In this document: one piece after another, positions 48,733 through 61,680 of the stretch
How the letters are laid out: each line of letters starts with the position of its first letter
How positions within the stretch are numbered: the first letter of the stretch is position 1
Source: Cichorium intybus
Lineage: Eukaryota; Streptophyta; Magnoliopsida; Asterales; Asteraceae
Reading direction: 5' to 3'
Assembly (NCBI GenBank): GCA_023525715.1
Contig: CM042012.1
Location: 117,242,298-117,306,297 of the forward strand
Length of the DNA stretch: 64,000 nt
The notes under the pieces: model-generated
Told to the model about the DNA's origin: nothing
What the model saw: only the letters and a program-made list of their open reading frames with translations
The model's database searches: none
Made by a program: the position numbers and the translations under genes

Positions 48733-51700
48733 TGAAGGGTTTCTATGCAATCAATGAACACAAAAATACCTATGGTTCACATGCAACCCTAATATTGATC
48801 TATGTTTTCTTCTATGAAGATTAGAACTAAGAACCTAAAGGATACAATTCAATTCTAAAGATGAATTAAGAAACCAACCTTTGATCTTATGATCCTTTCA
48901 AGCAGCAGCAAAAGTATCCTGCCTCAAATGCAAGTCACACCCAAGTGATGGAAGAATCAGTCCAGCAGAGTAATACTGAGAGAAAGATGGCGTGAATAAT
49001 CAGGTGCCAGGGGGTTCCTTTTATAGCCTCCTAGGGTTACACCTGAAACCCTAAGGAGCCTCCAACTGGACAAGGCTTTTGACCACTTGGACCAGGCTTA
49101 CCAAAACCCTAATCAGGGTTTCGCCAAACCCTAGAGAAGCCTCCAGGGTGGCGCCACTTTTGGTCCCTGGTTTTACCTGGCCAGTTATTCAACTATTGAA
49201 TAAATGCCAAACCAGTCCCTGCACCTTTAATTAATTAATTTAATCTCCAAATTAAATCCAATTAATTCTAGATTAAATCTCAATTAATTAATATAGTTTC
49301 TAATTAATATATTAACACTTAAATATATTAATAAACCATATACTTATTTTCTATTGATTTATTATACAATTAATAAATCAACTATTCTCTCTACTGAACT
49401 ACATATCTATCCTCCATCTATGAGGGCAACCCAAATGGACTTTGCTTTTAATCATAAGATAAATACAATTATTGTAACGCCCCAACTTTTCAAACCATTT
49501 TTAATACATAAAAACGTATTTTACAAAGTATGGTTTAACAAAAACCGTTTATTTGTTTGAATACAATCAAAAAGGGGAGTTACAATACATATCAAACCAT
49601 AAGCTTAAGAGAAACGGATTCAACCAATATCAAAAATGAAAGCTGTATCCAGCTCCACTCCTTCGCACCTAGTGCTTATTTAGCAACTTCAAACTATCTC
49701 ACAGCCTTATACTTGAACCTGGAATACATGGCATAAAAATAAAATACGTAAGACAAATTGTCTCGTGAGTTACATGAGTTTTAGACTCAAACTTTAAAAT
49801 TTCTTTTACTAATTCTTATAAACTTTCGTAACATAAATCTTTGTCAAAACTACATAATATACACATATTATACTTTTTCACTTTTCAAAAGCATCATATA
49901 TTAAACTTTGCAAAAATAATGTCTTTTATACTTTCTTTGACTGGTTTTATAAACTTGCTGGGATTTTTATACTTAGGGAATTAATCACTATAAGTGATAC
50001 CCCAAGTCTCTACAATTAGAAAGAACGGATCAATACTAATGGTAGAATTGCTGAGGCAGTCTACTTCGCGAAGGGGTTGTCCCCAGTAGACTCCTTACCT
50101 AACCCGGGTAGGTTGGAACATAGTTCCCTTACTAACAATGCTAGTCACAATACCAGTCAAACATAAAATACTTTTCTGAAAACAAAACATTACTTGCACG
50201 AAAAATGGCTAAATGCCAAGCTTTTGACTTAAACATATCTCTATCATAATTTAGGCTATCATCAAGAATCGTACTTTCAAATATAACAGTTAACTTTCTA
50301 TTTAAACTAGAAAAAGGACCATTTTTGCAAATATTTTTCACATATAAAAATAATATATGAAATCTGAAAAATGCTTACTTACTTGCCATGTATCCCAAAA
50401 TGGATAAAAATGCTACATGTACTCACCTTAGGACTCTTGAAAGGTTGTTTAGACGTCTCTCGGTTCTTTACCCTTTCGGTGTCCACCTACTTGACTTGCA
50501 CCTATATATATAGTAATTGATACATTAATTTACATTCTAATTGACTCTATAACATGTTAGAGTCCTTGTTTTATCATTAAGGGTCAAGACAAGTGTCTAA
50601 CCTTTAATTAACTAATTTTTAATTAACTCGTATATTGTACGTATTTTGCTACAGTAGCTTTGGAAGGTCGTATTCTAATTCCGACAATTTCCCATGAAGT
50701 CTTATGCCATTTTAGACATGTGTTTCAAGTTTGAAGTTTATCGGACCAATCTAGCTAAAATCTCAAAATCAAGTTTGGACAATTACTTGATTTTTAGCCA
50801 CTGCTTGCTACAGTGATTTTCCACGAGGTCGGATTATTGATTTAACAATTTCCCATATGTTTTCATACCATTTTAGGGCTATTGTATGAGTTACGGGTCG
50901 ATCGGACAAGTGTAACATTGATTTCCAAACTCAAAAAATGGACAGAATGTTTTTCCAGGGAGGACACGACTCGTGCTCTTTTCCTCTTATGGGAAGCACG
51001 ACTCGTGTGTTTCCTGGGTTCTTTTTCCTTGGCTGATTTTTGTGCTGCAGGTCCTATGGTCCGAGGATTAAGTCCTTAATATGTAACTTAATCATTTTAA
51101 GGTCATTTTTAGGCATAAAATAGCAGTTCAATTATAGTTTTAAACCATGGAATCAACAATTCCATTCCAAGGCTTAAAACATTCCCGTAATGCCCATTTT
51201 GCTATCAAAAATCATTTTATTGAATTTTTAAGGATGGAATAGATTTTCCACTTCATTTAGAACCTATATGACTTAACAAAATCATAGAAACAAATTTCAG
51301 CCCCATTAACCCATTTCTAGGGTTCTTGAGCTCAAACCCACTTCTATGGATTTAACCACAATTTGTGGTTAGAAATTACTTCTTTGTGTTGTTTTGAGCT
51401 AGATAAGGTGTATAAATCCATTGATTTAACCTCATCCTCAAAATCAGAGGTTGGATTTACGGATCATCCATCCACAACTTGAAGAGCTAAGCCAAAATTG
51501 TAGAATTCTTACCCTTGGAGCTTGGAATTACTAATTCCAAGTGTTGTTTTCTCCAATTCTTTGCTTCAATCTTCCAAACTTCCCAAGAATCGGTTCTTCA
51601 AGTTTGTTCCCGTAGTCTCTAGAGTGCTCCAGGAGTTATTTCTGATTTTATGATGAATTATGAGATATTTTTCTCATTTTATAATTATCTATTTTCAGTT

Positions 51701-52009
51701 TTGGTCCCTCTAGTTAACTTCCTTGAACTTTGGCCACCAAAACCCATTATTTTTCCATAGAACCAAATCTTTTACATTTTTAGTCCTAAACTAAAACAAT
51801 TTTTTTTTTATAATAATAACTTCTACATGTGGTCAAATGACCAATTTACCCTTTTCATGGCAAAAGGACTAAATTACCCTCACAACCATAATTTCTCATA
51901 GATTTTACATATAACATTTAAATAACACACATTATATGTTACATATTTATATATTACAAGTTTTTGGTCGTTTCAATTATAAGTCATGGCTTAGACACCT
52001 AATCCAACA
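48733..52009 (-). repeat. 3' LTR of the copia element, interrupted by a solo LTR
   Basis: The two flanking parts (48733-49472 and 51981-52009) equal the intact LTR at 58128-58896 once the inserted solo LTR and one TSD copy are removed. Confidence 0.9.
49473..51975 (-). mobile_element. Solo LTR (2503 bp) inserted in the copia 3' LTR
   Basis: The plus strand starts TGTAACGCCCCAAC and ends TTGGTCGTTTCA; the TSD is ATTAT (49468-49472 and 51976-51980). The intact copia LTR at 58128-58896 shows the empty site. Orientation is taken as minus because GGGGCGTTACA resembles the 3' ends of the other gypsy LTRs. It carries perfect palindromes CACGACTCGTG near 50955 and 50997 and lacks any coding region. 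Confidence 0.88.
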
Positions 52010-52817
52010 GTCTCCCACTTGGATAAGTCTATGACTTTAATTGTCTGAACTCTGACCCAGTCAATTCTGTCCAAAGATAAGTGATCTGATGATCCTCCGT
52101 CCAACAGGATATTTTCAGACTCAAGACATGGATTAACGTCAATCTTGGTCTGACACTCTGTTTCTCGATTTCTGATTTGCATATGACTTTAGAGACTACT
52201 AATTGAACACATCAATCAAGTCCCGGTTGGCCAACACTTTCAGTCAACTTCTAAATCATCGAGAGGCCTACAGATATCTGTTTCCCATCGGGTCATGGGA
52301 CGGATAAGTTTCGACTCATATGTCCATAACTTTTGCGGGTCCAAATACATACAACAATGCGTTTTATAGCACCGAGTTACTGGCGCGATTTCGTATTGTC
52401 AATAAGCACTTGTATCGCAAATAACAGATCATATCTCTCCACTTAAAGATCACCGGATATTATCGTCTTAACATTGCTCGTGATAAAATCCATGAAGCAA
52501 TCTGTTAAGCGCGGGTTTATCCAATACTCAAATCTCTATTTCTAAGTACTCATGAACGTTGCAGCAGTCTTACTGCAATGTCTAACTCTTTAGACAGTCT
52601 GCAACCAATTCATGACAGTCTTAGTTCATACTTACTTCCTAACAGTATGATCGACTGTGGAGTTTTAAATAATCTAATTATTAAGGAAGTTAAACATGCA
52701 AATATAGAAACACAGAAATAAACAATTGACAAAGGTAGTAACAATACTCATTTATAAATCTCTATTATAAAATCACCGAGTCAATTACATTTATACTGTT
52801 ACAAGTTTCTAATCTAT
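52010..52817. other. 3' untranslated part of the copia element
   Basis: Between the polypurine tract and the pol stop. No open frame of note. Confidence 0.6.
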
Positions 52818-54068
52818 CTAATTACTAAAACTAATATCATCCTTCAATCCAATGCTCCGAGCATGCTGATTGCGCTTGATCCTATTCAGAGCCTTAGTCA
52901 AAGGATCTGCAGGATTGTCCTCGGATGATACTCGCTTAACCAGTAAGTGCCCTTCTTCTATTTGATGTCGAATGTAGTGGTACTTTCTTTCGATATGCCT
53001 GGACTTTCCATGGTCTCGCGGTTCCTTTGCCAAGGCGACCGCTCCTTCATTATCGCAGAAAAGTTCCACCGGCTCCTGAATGCTCGGGACAACTCCAAGA
53101 TCCCCGATGAAATTCTTCAGCCAAGCCGCCTCCTTAGACGCTTCACTCGCTGCGATGTACTCTGATTCGCACGTTGAATCAGCCACCGTTTCCTGCATGG
53201 AACTTTTCCAAGTGACCGCTCCACCGTTCAAAAGAAATACCCAGCCCGATTGGGACCGTCCACTGTCTCTATCTGTCTGTAAACTGGCATCTGTATATCC
53301 ACTCACTTTTAACTCATCACTGCCACCAAGGACTAATACCATATTCTTTGTCCTTCGCAGATACTTGAGTATGTTCTTGACTGCAATCCAATGTGCTTTT
53401 CCAGGATTACCCTGGTACCGACTAACCATGCTTAGTGCATAGGATACGTCGGGTCGAGTACATGTCATAGCATACATGATCGATCCTACTGCCGAAGCAT
53501 AAGGTACCCGACTCATTTCAGCCATTTCCTTATCGGTACTCGGACTTTGAGTCTTACTCAATTTAACACCACTTAGGATTGGTAACTCTCCCTTTTTGGA
53601 ACTTTCCATGTTAAACCTCTTTAACACCTTTTCCAAATATGTACACTGGCTTAGACCTATCAGTTTTCTCTTTCTATCTCTAAGTATTCTTATCCCGAGA
53701 ATATAAGCAGCCTCCCCTAGGTCTTTCATGGCGAAACACTTCCCGAGCCAAGCCTTAACATTCTGCAAGGTTGGAATGTTGTTTCCCATGAGTAGTATGT
53801 CATCAACATACAGCACCAGGAAAGTGACTATACTCCCACTAGCCTTGACATATACATAGGACTCATCTTCACTCCTAGAGAAGCCAAACTCTTTGACTTT
53901 CTCATGGAAGCAAAGATTCCAACTACGAGATGCTTGCTTCAACCCGTAGATTGATCTTTCAAGCTTACATACTTTATTAGGGTGCTTAGTGTCTACAAAA
54001 CCTTCTGGCTGACTCATGTAAACATCTTCAGTCACTTTCCCGTTAAGGAAAGCGGTTTTGACATCCAT
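52818..54068 (-). pseudogene. Copia reverse transcriptase (C-terminal part) and RNase H
   Basis: 416 codons from MDVKTAFLNGKVTEDVYMSQ, with the active-site box LVLYVDDILLMGN, IYGLKQASRSWN, YLRRTKNMVLVLGG and the RNase H motifs VSGYTDASLQTD, CESEYIAASEASKEAAWLKN, LFCDNEGAVALAK and HIERKYHYIRHQIEEG. It is continuous with the frame at 54069-54512 apart from a TAG at 54069-54071. Confidence 0.88.
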
Positions 54069-54512
54069 CTACCAGATTTCATAATCATGAAACGCAGCTA
54101 TGGCAAGCATTATCCTGATTGACTTAATCTTGGCTACTGGTGAGAAGGTTTCATCATAGTCAACCCTCGGGGTTTGAGTGAATCCCTTCGCAACTAGCCG
54201 AGCTTTATAAGTATGCACTTTTCCGTCCATGTCGGACTTCTTTTTGAAGATCCACTTGCATCCGACTGTCTTTCGACCCGGTACATTGTCAACCAAGTTC
54301 CAAACTTGATTGTCATACATGGACTTTATCTCGCTGTCCATTGCCTCTTTCCATTTTGCAGACTCAGGGCCTGCCACTGCTTCACGGTAGTTAGCTGGCT
54401 CATCCAAATTAATCAATGTACGATCACTGACTAACGTGTCTCCGTCCGAAGTAATATGGAAACCATAGAACTCGGGCGGCATGCTAACTCTACCTGAGCG
54501 CCTAAGGGGCAA
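54069..54512 (-). pseudogene. Copia integrase tail and RT N-terminal part
   Basis: Encodes LRRSGRVSMPPEFYGF, then WKEAMDSEIKSMYDNQVWNL, GCKWIFKKKSDMDGKVHTYK, ARLVAKGFTQTPRVDYDETF and SPVAKIKSIRIMLAIAA, the copia RT start. It is cut from the next part by one stop and from the upstream integrase C-terminus by further stops at about 54550 and 54723. Confidence 0.85.
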
Positions 54513-54986
54513 CGAAATGTCGGTGGGTCCAACAGGAACTTCTTACTCATGTTGGTTGCTAGTTTCTTCCAAGGTTGTTTCATCGGGCGTCTCCTGAATT
54601 TCTTCGAGATCGATCGTACTCCCACTGTCCTCTTTGGATATGAGTTCTCTCTCTCGAAAGAACCCCCATCTTGCTACAAAGACGACGTCCTCGCTCGGTC
54701 TGTAGAACAAGTATCCAAAAGACTATTTCGGGTATCCGATGAAATAACACCTCTCATTTCTTTCTGCGAGCTTATCTGAAGTATCTCGTCTCACGAATGC
54801 TTCACAGCCCCAGACTTTGATGTGTGCCAACGAGGGAACTTTCCCCGTCCACATCTCGTGCGGTGTTTTCACAACCTTCTTGGTTGGGACAAGATTTAGG
54901 ATATGGGCGGCAGTCTCTAAGGCATACCCCCAGAAATGGATTGGAAGTGAGGCTCGACTCATCATGGAACGAACCATGTCCAACAA
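54513..54986 (-). pseudogene. Copia integrase, C-terminal region
   Basis: Encodes MVRSMMSRASLPIHFWGYAL then HEMWTGKVPSLAHIKVWGCE and CYFIGYPK. Stops at 54723-54725 and near 54547 interrupt it. The first TGA (54996-54998) separates it from the catalytic part. Confidence 0.82.
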
Positions 54987-56090
54987 GGTTCGGTTTCATC
55001 TCTCTGCAACACCATTCAGCTGAGGTGTTCTTGGAGGCGACAACTGTGAAACAATTCCACATTCCTTGAGGTAATCGAGAAACTCGATACTAAGATACTC
55101 ATCGCCTCTGTCGGATCTAAGCATCTTTATCTTTCTGCCCAATTGATTTTCCGCTTCATTCTTAAACTCTTTGAACTTTTCAAAGGTATCCGATTTATTC
55201 TTGATTAAGTAGACATACCCATATCTACTAAAATCATCGGTAAAGGTCACATAGAACCGCGTGCCATCTTTAGTGGTTGTTCTGAAGGGACTACACACAT
55301 CTGTGTGTATGATATCCAACAGACCTTCACCTCTTTCAAAGGAACCTTTGAATGATGATTTTGTCATCTTGCCAAGTAAGCAAGATTCGCATACATCATC
55401 TGACCCGAGGTCGAATGATTCCAACACTCCATCCTTTTGGAGTTGGGCGATGCGTTTCTTGTTTATATGGCCAAGGCGAGAATGCCACAGACATGTATTT
55501 TCTAAACCGCTTGAAGCATCAATAGTTAAAACATTTTTACCATAATTGTCAACACACATAATAGATTCATACACTCCATCACAAGCCATAGCATTAAATA
55601 TAAAAACATCATTTTTGAAAACCGAAATTGAACCATTCAATTTATTAAACTCATAGTAGAAACCTTGTCTGAACAATGCATGAAATGAAATTATGTTCTT
55701 CGCCATATCAGGCGCATAGCAACAATTATTTAAATCTAATCTAACTCCGCTACTCAGCATCAGTCCATAAACACCGATCTTGGTAACAGGTGACGTTCGC
55801 CTATTCCCCATGACCAGGTTCAGTCTGCCATGCTCTAGCTCCCTACTTTCCTCTAGGACCTGCAAATCAGAACAGATATGAAAACCACATCCGGTATCAA
55901 GGACCCATGAACGGGATAAAGATGAGTTATTAGATATAGAATACGTACCTGCCTGTGACGGTTTCACTTTACCGTCCTTGACATCCTGCAGATACATTGG
56001 GCAGCTCCTCTTCCAATGACCCTTCTGCTTGCAGTAAAAGCAGTCGGCCTCTTTGGGGTTCCGAATGTGTGGAATTCCGGAAGACTTACC
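54987..56090 (-). pseudogene. Copia zinc knuckle, protease and integrase catalytic core
   Basis: A CCHC knuckle (CFYCKQKGHWKRSC, about 56042-56001) is followed by the protease box WVLDTGCGFHICSD, the integrase HHCC motif (LWHSRLGHINKKR ... CESCLLGKM), the first Asp (IIHTDVCSPF), the second Asp (LRSDRGDEYLS) and the Glu region (TPQLNGVAER), ending at a TGA (54996-54998). The upstream link to gag is out of frame. Confidence 0.87.
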
Positions 56091-56137
56091 TTTCGGGGCA
56101 CCGCTAGATGACCCGACGTGAGTCTTTCCCTCCAGTT

Positions 56138-56848
56138 CTACTTAGGAGGGCCTTTCTGTTTCTTTCCCTTTCCGAAGCTAATAGCCAGGACAGACGGGTT
56201 GACAGGGAGCACAGCTTTTCCCTTCATCCCATCCTCAGCCGTCCGAAGCATGCGGTGTAACTCAGCTAGGTTTGCCTGGTTGTTGTTCAAATGATACGCC
56301 AGTGTGAACTGGTCATAAGAACTGGGCAATGAGTTTAGCACTATGTCAACTGCTAAATCCTCATGAACCGGCATTTTCAGCTTTCTAAGCCTTTCCACGT
56401 AACCATGCATCCTCTGCACATGTGCACAGATGGACTCGCCCTCCTTGGGCTTACTGTTAGTGAAAGCTTTTACAACCTCACGCCTCTCGATGCGCTCTTG
56501 CTTGCGGAACCTTTCCGCGAGCTCTTTGTGCATCTCGTAAGGCCAATAGTCCTCATAGATACGTTGCAGTTCAGGGTTCATAGTAGCGATCATGATGCAG
56601 GCCACTTTGGTCGCATCATCAGAGTGTTTAGTGTATGTAGCGATTTCTTCGGGAGTAGCAGTTTCAGTGTCCACATCAACAAGCTCGGTTTCTAGAACAT
56701 ACTCTTTATGTTCAAACCTTAGAGCCATTTTGATGTTGCGGATCCAGTCATTATAGTTAGTGCCGTCCAACGTCACCTTTGAGCATAACGACAGAATCGA
56801 GGTGACACTACCGAGATTTGAGTGGGGAACGGATTGGTCAGAAGACAT
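56138..56848 (-). pseudogene. Copia gag
   Basis: 236 codons starting MSSDQSVPHSNLGSVTSILS. It shows the UBN2/gag features LDGTNYNDWIRNIKMALRFE, AHVQRMHGYVERLRKLKMPV, LNSLPSSYDQFTLAYHLNN and LHRMLRTAEDGMKGK. It ends at a TAG (56138-56140) before the knuckle, which lies in another frame. Confidence 0.87.
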
Positions 56849-58127
56849 CTGAACAAGAAGAATGTAGTTTTAATTAGATAGAATAATAATAATAATCCTT
56901 ATATTCACCCAAGAACAAATATAAGGCTAGGATCCTACAATAACAATCTACAATACCGAAAAGGGATGTCGTAATCAATATTGTAAATTTTACAAGGTAG
57001 GCGAATGACGATTCAGCCAATTCCACCGCGGAAACATAATCATATTATAATGGAATTCCTAGTTTCTTTGAGATTTACCGAACTATTCGATAGAATGTTT
57101 TAATCTCGGGAATGCCCCGCTGTTTGTGACTGGGATACCGAGGATCACAAACCGGGTGTGAATAACCACGCAAATTGCTTGGTACTCTTGAATTCAATTG
57201 TCATCTCTAATTAACGTGCCGGTAAACCTCACACGCTCCGTTAATAATGACAAAATCAAGAAACCCATTGTGACTCTTTGCGGACCCCAGTTGGCGTGCC
57301 GGTAAACCACACACGCTCCACCAACGTTCCACAAAGTGCAATGTGCAATTTCATGGATTAGCACCAATTCACATTTTTAACCTAAAGTAACTATATTGGG
57401 ATTTGTTTTAGGGTTCTAGTACTTTCAATTATAGCATTATACTTTTAAGAGGCTTAGCGGTTCTATCATACCCGTTCGGCTAACGACACTCGACTGACCA
57501 GGAGAGCGGTGGGTAAGAGTAGATACCCATTAGACTAACATTTTATAGTCAGTCGCCTTATACCCTCTTTATAAGATAGTTTTGTGAATGAGGCTTACTA
57601 GCGGTAGACTAACCAATTTTCTTATATATATTAAATTAACTTTTAATCATAAATATATATAAGATATATTTTAATCTCATTAAAATATTTTAGAATTAAT
57701 TTTATCTTAATTTTTGCAAATTATTACTAATTTTTTGAAAATTTTAATTAATTCTTTAAACTGATTTAATTGGTATTTTAATTAATCAATTAATTAAACT
57801 AATTAAATCTAGGTTACAGATTACCAAATTAATCAAATTAATTAATCTGTATTGGTCCATGATTTTCGAGATTTACAAGCCAAACAAAAAGGGTTCAAGT
57901 TATTTTAATTGATTTTGTTACCAAAAATAACAACACATAATTAAGGCAAGCAAATCAAGCAATCAAGGGGGGACCAAGGCGGGTGGCGGCTAGGGTTAGG
58001 AAACCCTAGCCAAAAATGTCGATCCAAGGCCTAGCCTTGTGGTGTTCATCGCAAAAAACACCAAGGCACAAAACAATTTATGCAGTTCAAATCAATTCAC
58101 AAGAAAACAAGCTATCTCTGATACCAC
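56849..58127. other. 5' leader of the copia element
   Basis: 1.28-kb untranslated leader between the primer site and gag. Two copies of a GCCGGTAAACC-CACACGCTCC block lie near 57221 and 57299. No gene. Confidence 0.65.
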
Positions 58128-58896
58128 TGAAGGGTTTCTATGCAATCAATGAACACAAAAATACCTATGGTTCACATGCAACCCTAATATTGATCTATGT
58201 TTTCTTCTATGAAGATTAGAACTAAGAACCTAAAGGATACAATTCAATTCTAAAGATGAATTAAGAAACCAACTTTTGATCTTATGATCCTTTCAAGCAG
58301 GAGCAAAAGTATCCTGCCTCAAATGCAAGTCACACCCAAGTGATGGAAGAATCAGTCCAGCAGAGTAATACTGAGAGAAAGATGGCATGAATAATCAGGT
58401 GCCAGGGGGTTCCTTTTATAGCCTCCTAGGGTTACACCTAAAACCCTAAGGAGCCTCTAACTGGACAAGGCTTTTGACCACTTGGACCAGGCTTACCAAA
58501 ACCCTAATCAGGGTTTCGCCAAACCCTAGAGAAGCCTCCAGGGTGGCGCCACTTTTGGTCCCTGGTTTTACCTGGCCAGTTATTCAACTATTGAATAAAT
58601 GCCAAACCAGTCCCTGCACCTTTAATTAATTAATTTAATCTCCAAATTAAATCCAATTAATTCTAGATTAAATCTCAATTAATTAATATAGTTTCTAATT
58701 AATATATTAACACTTAAATATATTAATAAACCATATACTTATTTTCTATTGAATTATTATACAATTAATAAATCAACTATTCTTTCTACTGAACTACATA
58801 TCTATCCTCCATCTATGAGGGCAACCCAAATGGACTTTGCATTTAATCATAAGATAAATACAATTATAAGTCATGGCTTAGACATCGAATCCAACA
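58128..58896 (-). repeat. 5' LTR of the copia element, intact
   Basis: 769 bp. On the plus strand it runs from TGAAGGGTTTCTATGC to TCGAATCCAACA, with the primer site next to it at 58116-58127. Confidence 0.92.
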
Positions 58897-58901
58897 ATTA
58901 C

Positions 58902-61270
58902 AAGTGCACTCCCCATTTATATGATTTTGAGAGAGGATGGCCTCCTTAGAGACGATTTTTCGGGTTCTAGTGAAGATCAAGTGCTAGAGTGTGAAGATTG
59001 ATTAAGTTATTGAAGGTTCCTAGCAAATTAATGTATAATCTCCTCTTTTCTAGCTTGAAAAACCTCTTCTAGGGTTTGGGGTTTTGTTCAATCCAAAAAT
59101 TCTGATTTAGGGGAGGTAAATCCTAGGATCCCAAGTGTTACTTTATAACTTTTGAGAATTATGTGATAATTATTCAATCAATAGATGACTTGGTATCACC
59201 TCTAATGAAGTTTTGGGTCTAGAACCATTGATATGTTGAGATATGGATGAACCAAGTTGTGTTTTGATTCCTTTCATGTGTTTTGGATGAAAGAGATCAT
59301 TCCTAAATGGTTTCCTTATGATTCCTAATCAAAGATGTTGAGACAATAACTCTAGAATCACTAGAACTATGTTGTAATTAGGTGTTTGGAATCCTAGACC
59401 CATGAATGTGTTGTACCTTGACCTTGGCAAGTTGTAATATATGTTCTTGATGTAATGGTATTAGTTATATTGATTTTAGAATTGTTGGAATGATCCTAAA
59501 CTAATACTTGGTCTTGACTCTTTCAAGTTTAATGAACCATGATTGGAATTAGATATTCTATGAGTTTTCCACCATTTGGATCAATGACTGAAATTAGGGA
59601 TTCCATGAGGTTATCTTCTTTGGAATTGGAATTAAGGAGTGGGAATGACTCCCTTAGGGATGACCTAATGATTAAGTGTGTAATAGATTGATTACAAGTT
59701 TTGGATGTGGTGAATGACTTAGATTCAAGTGTTAAGCTAATGTCTTAATGGACTTCTAATACATTGAGATCTTTGGGACTTAATCCATTAAGCCATGAAC
59801 ATCTTGGCCATTTAAAGATGATATGTTGAGGTTTAGATTTGTTTTAGAACCCTTGTAAGTCGTGGTTGAAGTTTAGATGAAAGGGGTATGGCCAAATGGA
59901 AGAATTGAGAAGTGTTGGAAATAAATTTGCCTCCTGTCTAAGTTTGGCGACATGATGTGTATTGGATTGCAACGCGATCCTAGCATGTGTCGCAATCTGG
60001 CAGTTTTTGTTGAGGCTTGTAAGGTGTGGTTTATTGGGTGTTGTCCTTTGGTCCTTCCCTTAGGAGTTTTTCATTACGTTCGAAATGGACTAATAACCCT
60101 AAGAACTGTTGTTAGTGAGTTTTGGTTTTGTCCCCAAAATGGGTGAATTGGAAGTAACACTTCTTCCTTAACTTGTAGGATGAAAGTAGAGGTGTAGCAA
60201 TAGAAATGAGGTTAAGGACTTGAGTTACTACTTAACTAATGTGAGTTTACAAGAGTACATGTCCCTAAACTTATTTTATGGTTTGAGTCGTTTCAAAAAG
60301 ATTTTTGTGCATTCATTCTATGTGTTATGTGTTATACTATAAGCATCTTCGTCCATTCATAAAATTCTATTTTTGAATGACAAACTAGAGATGATTTAGA
60401 ACCATGATTGCATCCTACATGTCATTTTTTTGTGGGTGTCACTTATGATATCCATATGTAAATTGCTTAAAGATTAAAGATGTAGTGATTAGATTTCCAG
60501 ATAAGCATCACTTTTCACGTACCAGGCTAGCTATCACATGTGTGGTGCTTGTGTGGTGGTTCGCGAGCACCTAGCTACGATGGGAAGGTATGGGGTTTCC
60601 TTCAAACCACCGATGTTATGGTAGACTTGGGATGTGGGGTAGTTGCATATACATACATTATACATATGGCTTATCCTTTTTATGATGAAATGATGTTTTA
60701 ATACAAATAATGTTTTATGATGATAAAATTGACCATATTGATTTTGGACAAACTTCCCTTAAACCATATTTATTATGCTTTTGGTGTGGCGGTGTTGATT
60801 TTCAACTCAAACGATGATTATGTTGATTTGGAACATTTCCCTTGAAAACTTTACCTAATATGTTTTTGGTGTTACAAAGTTGTAATTAAATCAAATGTTC
60901 ACTACGATGATTTTAGGAACAATTTTTCCATCGAACTACTTTTTATGACGTATGGGTGTTTTAAGATGTTTTTAGGGGGTTTAACTCGAGTATGTTAATT
61001 AACATCATCTACTCTAAATGAGTTGACCCCGGGTATTCTCATTAGGCATTTTCGTTGCCTAACTTATTTTGACATATATTCAAGTTGACGAATAATGATG
61101 ACTTATGTAAATTTTTAGATTTTAGAATGTCACAAGTTGTATGGCTATGCAATAATATTTGGATTGTAACAATCTCGCTCTCTTAAAACAAAGTAAATCG
61201 TTTTGAAATTGAAACCATATGATTTTACGCAACCCAAAAAACTCTGAAACGATTTTAAGTTAAAACTCAA
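58902..61270. other. Noncoding region, probably the 3' part of a long LTR
   Basis: No open frame with recognisable content. LTR-like features are described under the inferred long LTR. A possible end ATTGTAACA lies near 61170. Confidence 0.4.
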
Positions 61271-61680
61271 TGGATAAAACAGTTTTAAATTCAATTTAAT
61301 TGCATTAGGGTGTTTTGGGACCAAATTCTCGTCTATAATGACTTATAAACTTAGATATGAACTTATAGGTTTAAAATTGATTTTTTTTAATTACCCTTAG
61401 CGGTAAGTGTTACATTAACTCACCTAGTGTCAAATCAGAGTTTGCAAAAAAAAAAAAAAAAAAAAACAGAGTTTTTTTTTAATGGATAAAACAGTTTTAA
61501 ATTCAATTTAATTGCATTAGGGTGTTTTGGGACCAAATTCTCGTCTATAATGACTTATAAACTTAGATATGAACTTATAGGTTTAAAATTGATTTTTTTT
61601 TAATTACCCTTAGCGGTAAGTGTTACGTTAACTCACCTAGTGTCAAATCAGAGTTTGCAAAAAAAAAAAAAAAAAAAAAA
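61271..61680. repeat. Tandem duplication of ~212 bp, each copy ending in an A-tract
   Basis: Copies start TGGATAAAACAGTTTTAAAT at 61271 and 61483 and run nearly identically through ATTGCATTAGGGTGTTTTGG and CTTAGCGGTAAGTGTTAC to GAGTTTGC followed by 20-25 A. A CAA repeat (61685-61706) follows the second. Confidence 0.9.

Larger units (their letters stand above)
48733..58896 (-). mobile_element. Ty1/copia retrotransposon, complete but inactivated, with a nested solo LTR
   Basis: Minus-strand element with TSD ATTAC (48728-48732 and 58897-58901). The LTRs are 769 bp each: 58128-58896 is the 5' LTR, and 48733-52009 minus a 2508-bp insertion is the 3' LTR. They start TGTTGGATT and end AACCCTTCA and differ at about ten positions by eye (roughly 1.4%). 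The primer site TGGTATCAGAGA (58116-58127, minus) directly follows the 5' LTR, and the polypurine tract AAGTGGGAGAC lies at 52010-52020. Domain order gag, knuckle, protease, integrase, RT, RNase H is that of copia. The reading frame has several stops and a frameshift. Confidence 0.92.
46210..61170 (+). mobile_element. Inferred long LTR, split by two nested insertions
   Basis: The parts at about 46210-46845, 48435-48732 and 58902-61170 are noncoding and together would be about 3.2 kb after removing the gag-only element and the copia element with their TSDs. The left part shows LTR-like text (ACTCACTAAGCTTTATGC). The right part has a variable palindromic cassette (GGATTGCAACGCGATC ... GTGTCGCAATC near 59963-59998) and ends ATTTGGATTGTAACA near 61170. 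No start or TSD was identified, so the boundaries are guesses. Confidence 0.3.

Noticed and set aside
48603..48824. Plus-strand open frame, repeated in part at 58016-58219
   Set aside because: The shared C-terminus is LTR sequence of the copia element; not a gene.
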